From Schoenoplectus triqueter (taxonomy: Eukaryota; Streptophyta; Magnoliopsida; Poales; Cyperaceae), in assembly GCA_964058805.1 (NCBI GenBank), contig CAXKVV010000005.1, positions 1 through 23,443 on the forward strand: a DNA stretch of 23,443 bases, in the 5' to 3' direction. The stretch's first letter is position 1. The number at the start of each line of letters is the position of its first letter. The position numbers and the translations under genes were made by a program. The notes under the pieces are model-generated. The model did not search any database and was not told where the DNA came from. It saw only the letters and a list, made by a program, of their open reading frames with translations. Positions 10,086 to 19,663 of the stretch are shown one piece after another.

Positions 10086-10331
10086 GGCGAGGTAGGTGAA
10101 AAGAAAAGGAACGTCTGGCCTTAAAACGCGGCTGGGAAAATTTTAGAAGCTTCTGTTGCCAGTGGCTCCTCAGATGTATAAATGGTGAATGGCTTCTTTC
10201 AGTCTGGGTTTTCTGTGTTAATTGCCCATAATTACATTGTGTTGCTTGATATAATTATAGTTATTATTTTATTGTATTATAATGTTTAATTCCAGGGTTA
10301 TAAGTAGAATATCAAATAATATATATATATA

Positions 10332-10703
10332 GTTAGACTATGGTGTTATGCGTAGCACAAATGGATTGTGTGATAAAAACCGTTTTTTGTCTTCAAATTT
10401 TAAATGGTCCATCTGACTGATTAAAATATTTTTTATATAAATTTTTGTTAAGGATCAAATTTATATTTTTTAAGATAGTTAAAAAATCACTCATGTAGGA
10501 TGACTCATAATAATTAAATCAAAGTGATTTTTCTATCTTCATAAATAGTAAAAAAAATTAAAAAAATATAAAATTTTGTCATCAACTAAAATTTCATATG
10601 AAAAATATTTTGATCGGTTAGATCGATCATTTGAACTTTAAAACTGAAAAAATAATCCGTAGTACATGAACCATCCATGCTATGCGTAACACTGTAACCT
10701 AAC
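10332..10703. mobile_element. Fold-back MITE 1, TA target site
   Basis: The ends read TAGTTAG and CTAACTA, with long imperfect arms of about 150 bp (left GGTGTTATGCGTAGCA, right arm complementary). TA repeats flank both sides, consistent with a TA duplication as in Tc1/mariner-type (Stowaway-like) MITEs. It is the closest insertion to the HD-Zip promoter. Confidence 0.75.
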
Positions 10704-10719
10704 TAATATATATATATAT

Positions 10720-10728
10720 TATTTATAT
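10720..10728. repeat. 9-bp target site duplication, left copy
   Basis: TATTTATAT directly before the MULE end; the identical 9-mer follows its other end at 11929-11937. Because the area is TA-rich, chance identity is more likely than usual, but length and position fit MULEs. Confidence 0.75.
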
Positions 10729-11928
10729 GGGGAAATTAGTTTTTTTGCCACTATAAAATTTATAATTTTGAAAATTGCCACTTTAAAGTTTCAATTAAAA
10801 AATTTGCCACTACAAATTTTATTTATTCTTAAAATTATCACTAATCTTACTTAATCATAATTAAAAAATCAGAAATTTTCTAAGTACCAGAAATACCCCT
10901 AATTTCTTTTCCTAGAACCCAATCGATCAACAGATTGATTCCCTTCCTCCCTTCGTCGACGAAGAGGGATCTGTGATTTCTGAGGGAAAAAAACCAAGCG
11001 ATCTGAAAAGCGTTGCTAACATTTTTGTTGCGATTTCTGATGCTTCATCGACAAAAGATTAATTACCAATTGAGAAGAGCTGTAATTTCTGCTGGCACTT
11101 CTTTGTTTCTGATGCTTATCCTCATCAATCAAGTAAAAATGAAACAAATAGAGGAACACACTAAACTTGCAATGTGAGAGATTATCTTGTCACAAAAGTC
11201 AAACATGACAATGCATACGTCGCAGCGAAAAAAAAAAAGATAAATCTTGACAATGCTTTTACCAGTACCATGCTTTTACCATGGTTCCGACTAAAAATTT
11301 ATTATAAAAGATTTGTTATCCATCACCTTACAAGGCAGTGTTGCTCAAGCTGTAACACCAAATTGAGCATTAGTTACTACTGATTTCCGCAGAAACATTA
11401 ATTGATTGTATGGAGTGAGGGTTCTCTATTCTGACAAATTCATACTCGTCAATGAAGTCAAGTAGAATTGATTGACTCAATACGCCTAGTTCTTTCTAAT
11501 TGAGCAGCACAAGATGCAAAGATAACCTTCTAAAATCAGAGCAAGGATCACAGAAAATATTATGCATCAACAACATTTATCTCCTCTATGTTGGGGCTAT
11601 GGAAGACAAAGGTATGGAGCAAAATTAATTGCTAGCTTCGGTAAGCCTAGTGGTGATGGTTCCGATCGGTATGAAATGACAGCAACCCTTCTCTTTGTCG
11701 ACGAAGAAGCGAAGAGGAAAATCACAAATAGGGCTCCTCTTCGTCAACAAAGGGGAGGAAGGGAATCGATTGGGTTTTGAGAAAAGAAATTAAGGGGTAT
11801 TTTTGGTATTTAAAAATTTTCTGATTTTTTAATTATGATTAAATATGTAGTGGCAATTTTCTTTTGAAACTTTGTAGTGATAATTTCTTAAATTATGAAT
11901 TTTGTAGTGGCAGAAAACTAATTTTCCC
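10729..11928. mobile_element. Non-autonomous MULE, Pack-MULE candidate
   Basis: 1.2-kb element with long TIRs (about 10729-10972 and 11690-11928). The left end reads GGGGAAATTAGTTTTTTTGC; the right end, reverse-complemented, reads GGGAAAATTAGTTTTCTGCC. It is flanked by 9-bp direct repeats TATTTATAT. Long TIRs and a 9-bp duplication are the MULE signature. No transposase is present. The GC content of the subterminal part (CCCTTCCTCCCTTCGTCGAC) is higher than the surroundings. The interior contains coding-like pieces on the minus strand, listed separately. Confidence 0.85.
11061..11530 (-). pseudogene. Coding-like fragments inside the MULE
   Basis: On the minus strand three pieces have amino-acid-like rather than random composition. 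Piece one (11465-11526) has VIFASCAAQLERTRRIE and is preceded by an AG. Piece two (11371-11480), in another frame, has ILLDFIDEYEFVRIENPHS. Piece three (about 11061-11135) has IDEDKHQKQRSASRN and is followed by a GTAATT donor-like site. They could be exon remnants captured by the element. I do not recognise the source gene, and the pieces do not make one continuous frame. Confidence 0.35.
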
Positions 11929-11932
11929 TATT

Positions 11933-11976
<44 letters not shown>
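11929..11976. repeat. Right target duplication and (TA)n microsatellite
   Basis: TATTTATAT at 11929-11937, then a nearly pure TA run up to 11976, which touches the next MITE. Confidence 0.9.
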
Positions 11977-11979
<3 letters not shown>

Positions 11980-12399
11980 AGACCTTACGGTGCTTCGTAA
12001 AACAAAAAAAACGTTTTGCTTCAGTTTCAAATATTATATACCGAAAACTCAAAATATCAATCTAATTAGTCCACAATAATTTAGATATTGAAAACTTGTT
12101 AGGTACCAAATTTTACTATTTTTAGAGCTTTGTAATTATTATTTTTTTGGATTTTTGAAAGATGATAATTTTTTAAGTGCACCTATCATTATTTTATTAT
12201 TATTTTTAGGCATTTTTCAAAAATTCAAAAAACAAATAATTCAAAATTTTTAAATATAATCAAATTTGGTATTCTATAAGATCTAAATATATAGTTTATG
12301 TTGGGATAATTAGATTAGCAATTTGAACTTTAATTTTATGAGATATTTTAGGTCGAAACAAAACGTCTCTTTGCTTCGTGAAGTATCATAAAATCTCCC
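11977..12399 (+). mobile_element. GGGAG-family MITE, copy 1
   Basis: Begins GGGAGACCTTACGGTGCTTC and ends with the inverted form (TGCTTCGTGAAG then ATCTCCC). It is non-coding and AT-rich. It is colinear with the element at 13320-13703, sharing for example AGATGATAATTTT and ATTAGATT..CAATTTGAACTTT. It is inserted in TA repeats on both sides. Confidence 0.85.
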
Positions 12400-12414
12400 T
12401 ATATAAAACGCAAC

Positions 12415-12776
12415 GCGTTGCGCAGATACGTTCGTACATCATGTCAAAATCTCAAATTTCAATTTAAAAATGACAGATCTGATCCGTTCAATTCATTTCG
12501 CATATTAATCGCTTGTAGAAAATTAAATTTTATATTTTTTTTAAAAAAATTCCAACTTTTTGGTAGGAAAAAATCATCACTACTGGATGATCCAAAATCT
12601 ATAAATAAAGCAACTTTTTCTTAGCCCAACGAATAGCAAAAAAAATAAAAAATATATATAAAAATTGATTTTCTACAAGAGTTTGATATAAAGAATAAAT
12701 TGAACGGTTTGCATCAGTCATTTTTAACTTGAAATTTAAGATTTTGACATGGTGCATGAACGTATATGTACAATAC
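12415..12776. mobile_element. Fold-back MITE 2
   Basis: Two arms of about 110 bp. The left arm runs from ATACGTTCGTACATCATGTC; the right arm is its inverted counterpart ending near 12765-12776 (TTGACATGGTGCATGAACGT). Shared inner blocks include CGTTCAATT and CTTGTAGAAAAT. The centre is AT-rich and contains no gene. Confidence 0.75.
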
Positions 12777-12840
12777 AATATATTTTAGACCTTCATGAGC
12801 TCAAAGAAAGTCTTCATGAGCTTAAACTCATATTATCTTT

Positions 12841-12864
12841 ATTCTCTCTCTCTCTATATATATA
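12841..12864. repeat. (CT)n(TA)n microsatellite
   Basis: A CT run passing directly into a TA run, immediately left of the fold-back MITE at 12865. Confidence 0.9.
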
Positions 12865-13269
12865 GTAAATCTTGTGTGCTCTTAAGCTCAGAGAGATTTT
12901 CCGTGAGTTTAAATAAAAAAATATATCAAATTATTTTTAAATTTTAATTTATCATGCTCATTAAATTCTTCATATGAAAATTTTATGGGATGCAAAAAAT
13001 TAAGGTGTCTCGAGTTTTCTAAGTCATCGTTTTTAATTTTTGAAAATAATATACAAATATTAAATATTTTATTATTATATTTAGATTTGAATTCAAAAAT
13101 AAAAAATGAAGACATAGAAAACTCAAAACACCTTAATTTTTTGCATCTCAAAGATTTTCATATGAAGAATTTAATGAGCAAGATAAATCAAAATTTAGAG
13201 ATAATTTGATATGTTTTTTGAGTTAAGCTCACGGAAAGTCTCTGTTACCTTAAGAGCACGCTAGATTTA

Positions 13270-13270
<1 letters not shown>
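12865..13270. mobile_element. Fold-back MITE 3, long palindrome
   Basis: The ends read GTAAATC and GATTTAC, with arms of about 185 bp each and a short AT-rich centre. Both arms carry GTGCTCTTAAG, ATTAAATTCTTCATATGAAA and GCAAAAAATTAAGGTGT. The palindrome produces near-identical mirror ORFs on the two strands (12909-13151 minus and 12985-13209 plus), which are not genes. It lies between TA microsatellites. Confidence 0.9.

Positions 13271-13272
<2 letters not shown>

Positions 13273-13319
<47 letters not shown>
13273..13319. repeat. (TA)n(GA)n microsatellite
   Basis: A TA run followed by a GA run that merges into the GAGACC end of the next MITE. A mirrored CT-then-TA run follows that MITE at about 13704-13733. 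Confidence 0.93.
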
Positions 13320-13325
<6 letters not shown>

Positions 13326-13703
13326 CCTTACGGTGCTTCACGAAGCAAATAAGATTTTTGCTTCAGTTATAAATATCATATACCAAAAACTCATAATATC
13401 AATCTAATTAATCCATAATAATCTAGATATTAAAAACTTATTTATTATCAAATTTTATTATTTTTGGAGGTTTGTAACTTTTTTTTTAGATTTTTGAAAG
13501 ATGATAATTTTGTAGGTTATCATTATTTTTGGAATATTTTTAAAAATCCGAAAAAATAATTAGAAAACTCCAAATGTAATCTAAATTGGTATTCAACAAT
13601 ATTTGAATATATAATTTATGTTTGGTGAATTAGATTTACAATTTGAACTTTGGTTTTGTGAGCAAAATGACTATTTGTTTCGCGAAACACTGTAATATCT
13701 TCC
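13320..13703 (+). mobile_element. GGGAG-family MITE, copy 2
   Basis: Second copy, same orientation as 11977-12399. It shares ACCTTACGGTGCTTC at the left, the interior blocks, and TTTCGCGAAACACTGTAATA at the right. Its first bases are eroded into the GA run, and its right end merges into CTCTCT. Confidence 0.85.
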
Positions 13704-13735
13704 TCCCTCTCTCTCTCTCTATATATATATATATG

Positions 13736-15020
13736 CATACAAACTGATTTTTCCTTCGAGATGTTGATAATTACTGTTAAGTCCTAAAAGAAAAATAATC
13801 TGAAATTGTATTATAAAATATGAATAAGTGAATGTCAATATAATAAAGCATCACAGGACGCACAAGCTCCTTGGATAATGTGCCATGCTACAATTATAAT
13901 TTTTTATATTTATATATAGTTAATTGAATTGCAGAAGAAAAAACAGTCACCAACAACAAATTACTTCGTGCATGTAGGATTAAATAAATTTCTCTGAAGT
14001 GACTGACATGATATATAATAAACTGAAATTGTTGGTGTTAGTTAATAGCTAACACATAGAAAAAACATTATCAGCGAAAACTATTTGAAATAGTTAACAT
14101 AGAGCAAAAAGACATTAGTAAAGACAGCTGGTCAAATCAATTTTGTAATATAACAGTTAGATGATATAACATTCGTACATCAAGCAAGCGCAAGAAAGCT
14201 CCACAAATGCTACAGAAGCCGAAAGTCCTTGGAGTCTCGCCAGAGGATTAACATGAGAACCTTATTCTAATCCACCTGAAAAGAAAAAAAAACAGCAAAT
14301 GGACCAATGGAAACGTGTACCGCTACAATCCCCTCACACTCACTTTCTAAGTGTCAATTTATGTTTCGGCTTTTCTGCCTATTAGCAAGGTGAGGTGGCA
14401 CTTGGATTTCTGTCATCTTATTGATAAAATCAAGATAGAGATATGCCTCTTAATTCAAATAAAGGCTATAGATGCCTCCAGACTCCAGTCAGATCCCTCC
14501 TCAAAGCAAGGCTATGTGTCAGCTTGGTGAATCTCGCACATAGTTTCACGGAACAAGTTTTTAGGCGCCCCACGAGATTCTGCCATGTGGCGTGCAGCGA
14601 GCAATTATACTTTTGGCTTTTCACTCTTTTGAGGAGATCGGATACTTATCCGAAGTGCATACATGTCGAAATGGAATTGCACCAGCACATCACTTAGTTT
14701 AGAGAGCTATTTGTGTTCACTGACCATCCATGTGGATTTTCATCATGGCGGCCCAGTTGCAAACATTCAATATCTTTTCATATCGAAATTAAGGCAGATT
14801 CCATCTCATGTACTGCAGATTTTAGTAATAATAAATTTTATTAAATTAATATTATTAAAAATAAGAGTGAGAAAAGTAAATTTTCAAATATGCTAATGGC
14901 AGCGCGCTACTGACAGTGGCGCATTTCATTATTTTTAGGAAACTCGCCACTGGCAGTGGCGCGTTTCGTCCAAACCCCGCGCAAGTGACTGCGCATTGTG
15001 TATATATAAGAAGCAAACAC
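13736..15020. other. Gene-free region with one more complex stretch
   Basis: No gene recognised. The part at 14170-14780 is less AT-rich and of higher complexity than its neighbours, and has open frames of up to 84 codons without known motifs. It could be an old exon or UTR fragment, but nothing identifies it. 14903-14968 holds the GCCACTG repeats described separately. Confidence 0.4.
14903..14968. repeat. Two palindromic GCCACTG/CAGTGGC repeats
   Basis: GCGCTACTGACAGTGGCGCA with TTTC after it, and about 40 bp later TCGCCACTGGCAGTGGCGCG, again followed by TTTC. They are direct repeats of each other, and each is itself palindromic around CACTG.CAGTG. They are GC-rich islands in AT-rich sequence. 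Confidence 0.75.
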
Positions 15021-15024
15021 GCCT

Positions 15025-15595
15025 CTATAGGATCTTCAGGTCCTTTAGAGGATGCACATTTGCACTTTCAATTATTCTCCTCATCATAATATTACCTGGA
15101 TGACCTAATCTGTCATGCCACAGAGTAAATATTTTTGTGTCATATAACTTCTGGTTACTGACCATATTTGATTCTATTGAACTTATGTTCATACAATATA
15201 GTCCAGATGATAAAGCTTTCATCTTTTCCAATATGATCTTCCGACCATATTTAATCGTTGTAATTTGAAGATATTCAATGTTATTTTCAGTCATGGTTTC
15301 GATATGATAACCATTACACCGAATATCTTTAAAACTTAGTAAATTTCTTCTGGATTTACTAGAGTATAATGCGTCATTTATAATTAATTTTGTTCCTTTT
15401 GATAACAAAATACAAGCTCTTCCAGAGCCTTCAATTAAGTTACTAATACCAGAAATTGTATTAACATGTGTCTCTACAGGAGACAATTGAGAAAAATATT
15501 TTTTTGTTTTTTAATATTGTGTTTATTGTTCTGCTGTCTACTAGACATTCATCTCTAATACTTGTCACTGCTCTGCTGGAGCCTTCAATCATATT
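15025..15595 (-). pseudogene. Copia pol fragment: protease region and GAG-pre-integrase domain
   Basis: Piece one (about 15480-15595) reads CLVDSRTINTILKNKK, matching the CLADSGTTHTILK-type region around the Copia protease active site; the usual D-S-G/A triad has Arg here, so the site looks mutated. After a frame change, piece two (15025-15486) carries NTISGISNLIEGSGRA, LLSFKDIRCNGYHIET and the GAG-pre-integrase hallmark LWHDRLGHPGNIMMRRII. It stops right after HPLKDLKIL, before the integrase core. Known role of the complete protein: processing and integration of a retrotransposon. The frameshift and truncation make this copy non-functional. Confidence 0.9.
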
Positions 15596-15625
15596 CTTTT
15601 TCCTTTGAACAAAAAAAAGAATATT

Positions 15626-15835
15626 AATAACTTCAAGTCATTAAGAAAAAAAATTAGAGACATTATATTTATTTATTTATTTATCTAATTGATAACTTTT
15701 GGTTATCATTTTAGTTGAATAACTTCCGGTTATTAAGTATATCGATAACTTTGGGTTATCAATTGTAAAAAAAACTTTTAATTATCAAATACAATGACTT
15801 CTGGCCATTAAAAGTATCAATAACTTCTGGTTATT
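15626..15835 (-). repeat. Array of covarying mini-hairpins in the Copia leader
   Basis: Units of 6-bp arms and a 5-nt loop: 15626-15642 (imperfect), 15691-15707 (GATAAC/GTTATC), 15718-15734 (AATAAC/GTTATT), 15744-15760 (GATAAC/GTTATC), 15793-15809 (AATGAC/GCCATT, one mismatch) and 15819-15835 (AATAAC/GTTATT, extending to 8 bp). The loops are similar (TTYYG). An ATTT microsatellite lies just before (15668-15686). Confidence 0.85.
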
Positions 15836-16090
15836 GAATAAATAAAAAATATTTCTGGTATTTACTTATTTTATCATTCTCTTCGGGGAATGAAAATATT
15901 AGTCTCATTCAATATAAAAACAAGTTCATCAAGAAAATAAATATTATAATTAATGGTAAAATGATAAAATATAATATAAAGTGTATCTCTTTTTAGAGAC
16001 AATCTTACGATAATCTGATTATGCCGATCTCGTGCTCTATAAAACAAACTTCCGTCACAACTCGATTAGAGCGAAGTCGTACTGATAACG

Positions 16091-16359
16091 TGTTATAAAA
16101 TAAAGATAGAAGACAAAAGTTGTGAGATGCTAAAATCTTATTTCTATATTATCTCATCTAGAGATTTTTTATATTACCATCAACAACATACAATCCTCTA
16201 TTTATAGGCTAGAGAAACATCATGTAATAAAAGAGAAAATTAATACAAAATTAAATCTAAAATTAAGGAGAAGGTGAAGAGAATGAAAAACTTCTATTAT
16301 TATGAGAGGAGGTGGAGGAATGAGAGGAGATGGAGGAGGTGATCATTAATATTATAACA
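16091..16359 (-). repeat. Copia LTR with adjacent primer-site-like motif
   Basis: Starts TGTTATA and ends TATAACA, giving TG..CA ends and a 7-bp terminal inverted repeat; 269 bp. On the minus strand its end is followed by CGTTATCAGTACGA, the TTATAACACGTTATCAG-type junction common in plant Copia elements. Only one LTR is present, so LTR identity cannot be used for dating. Confidence 0.75.
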
Positions 16360-16610
16360 CAAACTACTTAATTACAACCCGTCAAAATTAAATTAGCTGA
16401 CAAATATTGGGACTTGAATCTCTGTCCCCCCCCCCACCAAAAAAAAAAGAAAAAAAGCTGATATATATACAAATATAAATTGATTTCAAAATCGATACAA
16501 AGTCATATTAAAAATTTCATTATCCAACTGATATATAAAATATTTAACGACATTTACCTTAAATAATAAAAGTATAATACAAAATAAACTGCATAATAAA
16601 CTTATTAATA
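16360..16610. other. Gene-free spacer
   Basis: AT-rich, with a run of ten C at 16426-16435 followed by an A-rich run. Nothing else seen. Confidence 0.6.
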
Positions 16611-17072
16611 TCTATACTATTATATAAAGTATCTAAGAATTGGAGGGTCCATTTTTGTCACGGTATTTTTTTTATTATGCCTATTTTATCCCTCAAATAG
16701 ATGGATAATATTTATTTTTGGTTGATCGAACGTATGTGATCGCGTCCATTGATCCCCTCTTTCTCTCCATTTCTTTCTCATATATACTACTATTTCCATA
16801 ATATTATTTCTTTTATTTAGCAACATTGTGCATATTTGGTAAAAAAATAATGGTGATAATATATGTTAGAATAATTTACTTTTCTTGCCATAAAAATCAT
16901 AAATCATTAACTCATATTGTGCAAAAATATCATCCAAGATTAAATATAGTCTTTATTATAGATTTTCTCTATAATTTAGTGAATTTATAATTTAATATTA
17001 GATAAATTGATTTTTTTTATTTTATAATATTTTAATAAAAGAGTCTGCTGCAACGCACAGATATATAGCTAG
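16611..17072 (+). mobile_element. Non-autonomous Helitron candidate
   Basis: The 5' end TCTATACTATTATATAAAGT follows an A. The 3' end is CTAG followed by T, preceded by CTGCTGCAACGCACAG, close to the GCAACGC..GGGC motif that precedes CTAG in many plant Helitrons. There is no target duplication and no TIR, as expected for Helitrons. The hairpin near the 3' end is decayed. 462 bp, no coding sequence. Confidence 0.7.
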
Positions 17073-18794
17073 TAAATAATAATTTATTTAACATAAATAA
17101 AAGAAAGAATCAATTTTAATAGCTTCATAACATTTTATATTTCCATAAAACTACTATTATAATTCCTTAATTAATTTCTCGGACAAATCAAAAGAACAAA
17201 AAAGAAGGAAAGATAAGAAAAGAGATGACCAGAAAAGTTAACTTGTACGAATGTGCTGTATACTTGCAGAAGACAATTTTTAATTGGCTCCAACACAAAC
17301 TTCTTTTCGTACAAGCAATATTTTTCTATGATTCTATCCATTTGAATATTTGATAACTTCTGCTTTAAATAAATTTCTCGCCTCTCACAGCTTTGTTCAA
17401 GACACATGCAAAGTGTTCAATAGAAAAAATAAATAAATTTGACAATGTCTTCTCTTTAATTAATTAAGGTCGGTCTCGATTTTTTATTCCGTTGTTAGCC
17501 TATGCCCTATGACCACAACTTTCTCAGGAGCATCATTTAAGGACTAGTACTGACATTGGCACTGAGGTCCCCTCTCTTTACTCTTCGAATTAGAAATTGA
17601 GAAATATTTAATTACCATCATTATTAGTATTTATGGTATTTATTTATTTATATATAAATTTAAAAATATGAACCGTTAGATATATTCTATATCATTTCAA
17701 TTATATGTATATGAAAAATCATAAAAAAAATAATTTCATTTGAATAACCTTCAAGTAACGTGTCTAATTTATAAAATTTAATCCGTTGATTTTATTAACG
17801 CTTGATGTCTATATAAATAATATTGAAATGATATAATTTTTATATACATATATAAGATGATATTTACAAAATATTCCTTCAATTAGTTTTATTATTAAGA
17901 ATTTAAATAATAATAATTTAATATTTAATTTTAATGACACCAATATGTCATCAAAATGATGTGAATTAAATCCCTTCTCTTAGAAATAACCCAATTGGTT
18001 AACTTTTGTATCATGAAAACGGCTGGAAAATAAAGTACCTCCATTCTCAGGTTACAATTTCAATGGGTCTACAGTGTTCCATCTTAAATGTTGACATAGA
18101 TACCTCAATTCTAGAATATTTTCGCATTTATTGCTATTGCTCATGTCAGTGAATGGACCGCAATTTTAAAGGGGGTTGACAATTTAAAAGAAATATCATA
18201 CTTCAACTTTAACCTTATTATGTAACGAAATTTAATGTATTTTTGTAGCTAATGAACTGGTTTGAAAATTAAATGGTCCTAAGTCCTAACATAATATCAA
18301 ATAATATTAAAATTACATGAAACATAATTGCTTTTCAATAATAATGTCATTTTTTTTCCTAAAAAAATGTCTATAAACCTAATTTTGTAATTTTCCGAAT
18401 TTTATTGATTTTTCCGTAAAAATATCATCATTCATTGTCATGTATATTAAGTATGGATAGAAAAAGTGAAAACCAAACATTAGAGTAACACCGGATTTGA
18501 AGACGGAGTTCAGATATATGATCTTTGCTCTTCCGAAATTCTCCTACTTGCGGTGAAATTCTTTAATTCACGATTAACGAGTTACCTCGCCTCCAGAGAG
18601 AAAAGGAAATCCTAGCTTCCTCCAAAGAAAAATCTCTTTGATGGAAAAAACACTAATTAATTTCTCCCCATCATTCTTTTCCTCTACTAATTTCTTTGTT
18701 AGTTGTCTTCTAAATTTTATTTATTTTCATTTTTTTCATCCATTATTTCATCATTCCTCTTGTTATAAGTTTATTAGTGTTTCTTTTTTTGAGG
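17073..18794. other. Gene-free AT-rich region
   Basis: No recognised gene. A 78-codon minus-strand ORF (17171-17407) has ordinary composition but no known motif and no promoter or splice support. Around 17670-17870 a degenerate inverted repeat (ATATCATTTCAAT on the left, ATTGAAATGATAT on the right) suggests another decayed MITE. Confidence 0.5.
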
Positions 18795-18833
18795 TGTTAT
18801 GCCTACAGATCAGTTCAATATTTACCACTCCAG

Positions 18834-19308
18834 AAGGTAATCTTATCAACGGATGAGATTGACTTTCACGGAGGGATAAAAGGGGAGTCAACTACAGAAC
18901 GACTCGACCCTAGTTGACTTAAAAGATAAATCAACTACAGAACGGTTTAAACTTCACTAGTCAACAACCAATCACATAAAATACAACTCGAAGCACTTAG
19001 CCGGTTGATCTTGAGGTTGGAGAATCAGGAGAAGTGTGGATTTGGCCTACGTATTTCTTCTCACTGATATTCAAGATTATGAATTCCAAGCACTAAATTG
19101 ATTCATAAACCTAGGAACACAACTGCATACAAAGTCAAACATGAAGCGCTAAGCCAGTTTAACATTGAGGCGTGTGTCAGTGAAGGAACCAACTACAGAA
19201 CGGTTCACATTCACTGTTTTGTGGATGAATCAACTACAAAACGATTCAATCTCACAATCTCGGGAGATGAATTAGAAGACAAACTTATCAACGGGCGAGT
19301 TCAGTCTT
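18834..19308 (+). repeat. Class I and class II hairpins of copy B
   Basis: Class I: 18834-18866 (inner AATCT/AGATT), 18881-18911 (outer AGGG/CCCT, inner GAGTC/GACTC), 18923-18954 (inner AAATC/GGTTT with a G-T wobble), 19180-19214 (outer GTGAA/TTCAC, inner GAACC/GGTTC), 19221-19255 (GAT/ATC and GAATC/GATTC) and 19276-19308 (outer AAGAC/GTCTT). Typical loop AACTACAGAAC. Class II: 18984-19007 (CAAC/GTTG), 19079-19106 (ATGAAT/ATTCAT) and 19137-19160 (AAAC/GTTT). Confidence 0.8.
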
Positions 19309-19663
19309 ACTAACTCAACTAATCATGAATTACTTGTTCATGACACCGAGTCATTAAGATATCATTTCTTTCGAACATCGTAATGTTCTTCTCTCTTAAA
19401 GTCGACATATTTCTTCATGTTGATGTCGCAGTCTTGGTTATTCTTCAACGAGTGTCAAGATGTTCTTGTCCCGACTAATTGTCCTGAATGTTGCATTACT
19501 TGTGCAAGATCACTGTGTTACTTTTCACCCCTTATGAGCATATTTAATCATCTCTGAAGTGTAGAAAGATTATTATATTTTTATTGATTCCATAAGATAA
19601 TTCCTTTCATTATTATCTCAATTACAAAGGAAGATTTATCTTTCATTTTTGAACTATATTTAT

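Larger units (their letters stand above)
15020..16359 (-). mobile_element. Truncated Ty1/Copia retrotransposon
   Basis: Minus-strand order: one LTR (16091-16359), a leader of about 470 bp with mini-hairpins, then a broken pol fragment ending abruptly at 15025. The gag gene, integrase catalytic core, reverse transcriptase and second LTR are missing, so this is a heavily deleted copy. The junction at about 15020 passes directly into unrelated TATATATAAG sequence. Confidence 0.8.

Noticed and set aside
12909..13209. Two similar small proteins on opposite strands
   Set aside because: They are the two arms of one palindromic MITE, so the similarity is a property of the inverted repeat.
14443..14896. 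Small genes in the less AT-rich stretch
   Set aside because: Composition is suggestive but no domain, splice pattern or homologous motif could be recognised on either strand.
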